64,000 nucleotides of DNA. Origin: Chromatiaceae bacterium (GTDB lineage: Bacteria; Pseudomonadota; Gammaproteobacteria; Chromatiales; Chromatiaceae). Made by a program: the position numbers and the translations under genes. How positions within the stretch are numbered: the stretch's first letter is position 1; every line of letters starts with the position of its first letter. Below are positions 62,846-64,000 of this stretch, one piece after another. Under the pieces are notes generated by a model. That model was not told the DNA's origin. It did not search any database and saw only the letters and a program-made list of their open reading frames with translations. The stretch covers positions 42,254 through 106,253 of the forward strand of contig JALOTB010000001.1 of assembly GCA_025458165.1 (NCBI GenBank), read 5' to 3'.

Positions 62846-64000
62846 ATGGACCATTTCGAGTATCGGGACGGCGAGCTCTGGGCCGAGGAGGTGCCGCTCG
62901 CGCGCATCGCCGAGGCCTTCGGTACCCCTTGCTACGTCTACTCCCGGGCCACCCTGGAGCGGCACTGGCGGGCCTTCGACCAGGCCTTCCGCCAGCATCC
63001 GCACCTCGTCTGCTTCGCGGTCAAGGCCAACTCCAACCTGGCGGTGCTTGATGTCCTCGCCCGCCTGGGCGCGGGCTTCGACATCGTTTCGGTCGGTGAG
63101 CTGGAGCGGGTGCTGGCCGCGGGCGGCGATCCGGCCAAGGTCATCTTCTCCGGCGTGGGCAAGCGCGAGGACGAGATCCGCCGCGCGCTAGGGGTCGGCA
63201 TCCGCTGCTTCAACGTGGAGTCGGAGCCGGAGCTGCGGCGCATCGACCGCATCGCCGGCGAGCTCGGGGTACAGGCCCCGGTGGCCCTGCGCGTCAACCC
63301 GGACGTCGATGCCCGCTCGCACCCTTACATCTCCACCGGCTTGAAGGAGAACAAGTTCGGGATCGACATCCACGCCGCCGACGCCGTCTACCAGCTCGCG
63401 GCGGGGCTGCCGAACCTGCGGGTGACCGGGATCGATTGCCACATCGGCTCGCAGTTGACCGAGCTCGCCCCCTTCCTCGACGCCCTGGCCCGCGTGCTGG
63501 CGCTGGCCGACCGCCTGCGATCGACCATCTCGACCTCGGCGGCGGGCTCGGCATCCGCTACCGCGACGAGGAGCCGCCCGAGCCGGCCGAGTACGCGCGG
63601 GTGCTCGACCCGCATCTGCAGGGTCGCGGCTACGAGATCGTGCTGGAGCCCGGCCGGGCGATCGCCGGCAACGCCGGGATCCTGCTCACCCGGGTGGAGT
63701 ACTTGAAGCCCACCGCGCACAAGCACTTCGCGATCCTCGACGCGGCGATGAACGACCTGATCCGCCCCGCACTCTACGGCGCCCATCAGGCGATCGTCCC
63801 GGTGCGCCCGCGCGGCAGCGGCCCGCCAGTCCGCTACGACCTGGTCGGCCCGGTGTGCGAGACCGGCGACTTCCTCGGCAAGGACCGGGAGCTCGTCCTA
63901 GAGCCCGGCGACCTGCTCGCCGTGCGCGGCAGCGGCGCCTACGGCTTCACCATGAGCTCGAATTACAACAGCCGGCCGCGGGCCGCGGAGGTGATGGTGG
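62846..64000 (+). pseudogene. lysA: Diaminopimelate decarboxylase, frame broken and cut by window end
   Basis: PLP enzyme for the last step of lysine synthesis. The first frame is clear to residue 224: [19 protein letters not shown], the PLP-lysine segment [13 protein letters not shown] near 55-67, [16 protein letters not shown] near 155, and [15 protein letters not shown] near 200. After ALADRL (codon at 63515) the match jumps to another frame at 63520: [44 protein letters not shown] and SGAYGFTMSSNYNSRPRAAEV to base 64000. Between the two about five residues are missing and the frame shifts, as if about 16 bases were lost. The first frame continues only to 63706. Real deletion or sequence error cannot be told apart here. 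Confidence 0.88.

Overview
The window is GC-rich DNA, about two thirds G+C by eye, densely packed with genes and bacterial. The protein families and gene order point to a gammaproteobacterium, most likely a member of the Chromatiales (Chromatiaceae or Ectothiorhodospiraceae, the purple sulfur bacteria and their relatives). Supporting signs are the dnaN-recF-gyrB block, a two-subunit glycyl-tRNA synthetase followed by gmhB and plsC, a glnA-ntrBC block, secB-gpsA beside a membrane rhodanese, an argS-SPOR pair and a lptM-lysA pair. The genus cannot be fixed from the sequence alone. No insertion sequence, prophage, CRISPR array, rRNA or convincing tRNA gene was seen. The window looks like chromosomal core with a few unusual genes.

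Layout. 1-4.1 kb: end of dnaN, recF and gyrB (origin-proximal replication genes). 4.2-8.8 kb, minus strand: glyQ-glyS-mazG-like-gmhB-plsC, a tightly overlapping chain. 9.0-15.8 kb, plus strand: a CDF metal exporter, then glnA behind paired NtrC sites and a sigma-54 promoter, a DUF4124 protein, ntrB, ntrC and a conserved unknown. 16-20.3 kb: a small helical protein with its own promoter and terminator, a class 1B-like pyrD, trmL, gpsA-secB-rhodanese, and an ArsR-family regulator with the cysteine spacing of persulfide sensors.

20.5-38.9 kb: one long plus-strand run of gpmI, envC, ctpA and a DJ-1 family gene, two sugar/polyprenyl polysaccharide genes, and a complete-looking xps-type type II secretion operon in the order E-F-G-H-I-J-K-L-M-N-D. 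38.9-43.2 kb: YqiA esterase, an RRM RNA-binding protein, a DUF4124-metallopeptidase, a TraB-family membrane protein and a lipoprotein. 43.2-46.0 kb: a 931-residue ACP / fatty-acyl-AMP ligase / PlsC-type acyltransferase fusion, the most unusual single gene here. 46-50.7 kb, minus: argS, an FtsN-like SPOR protein and priA. 51-53.4 kb, plus: HNH endonuclease, fructosamine kinase and SixA phosphatase. 53.4-59.3 kb, minus: an EF-G paralogue, feoABC and phoU. 59.3-64 kb: an L,D-transpeptidase overlapping tail to tail with an Lpp-type lipoprotein, a chorismate-lyase-like gene, a DegT aminotransferase, lptM and a lysA whose reading frame breaks in the middle.

How it works together. glnA, the two NtrC dyads, the sigma-54 element and ntrBC form a nitrogen-responsive module. 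envC, ctpA, the SPOR protein, the L,D-transpeptidase and Lpp serve the cell wall and its link to the outer membrane. gmhB, plsC, the polysaccharide genes, lptM and the T2SS build or cross the outer envelope. Start codons were moved from the longest frame to a more likely site where family alignment, ribosome binding sites or stop/start overlaps supported it, and the reason is given in each entry.
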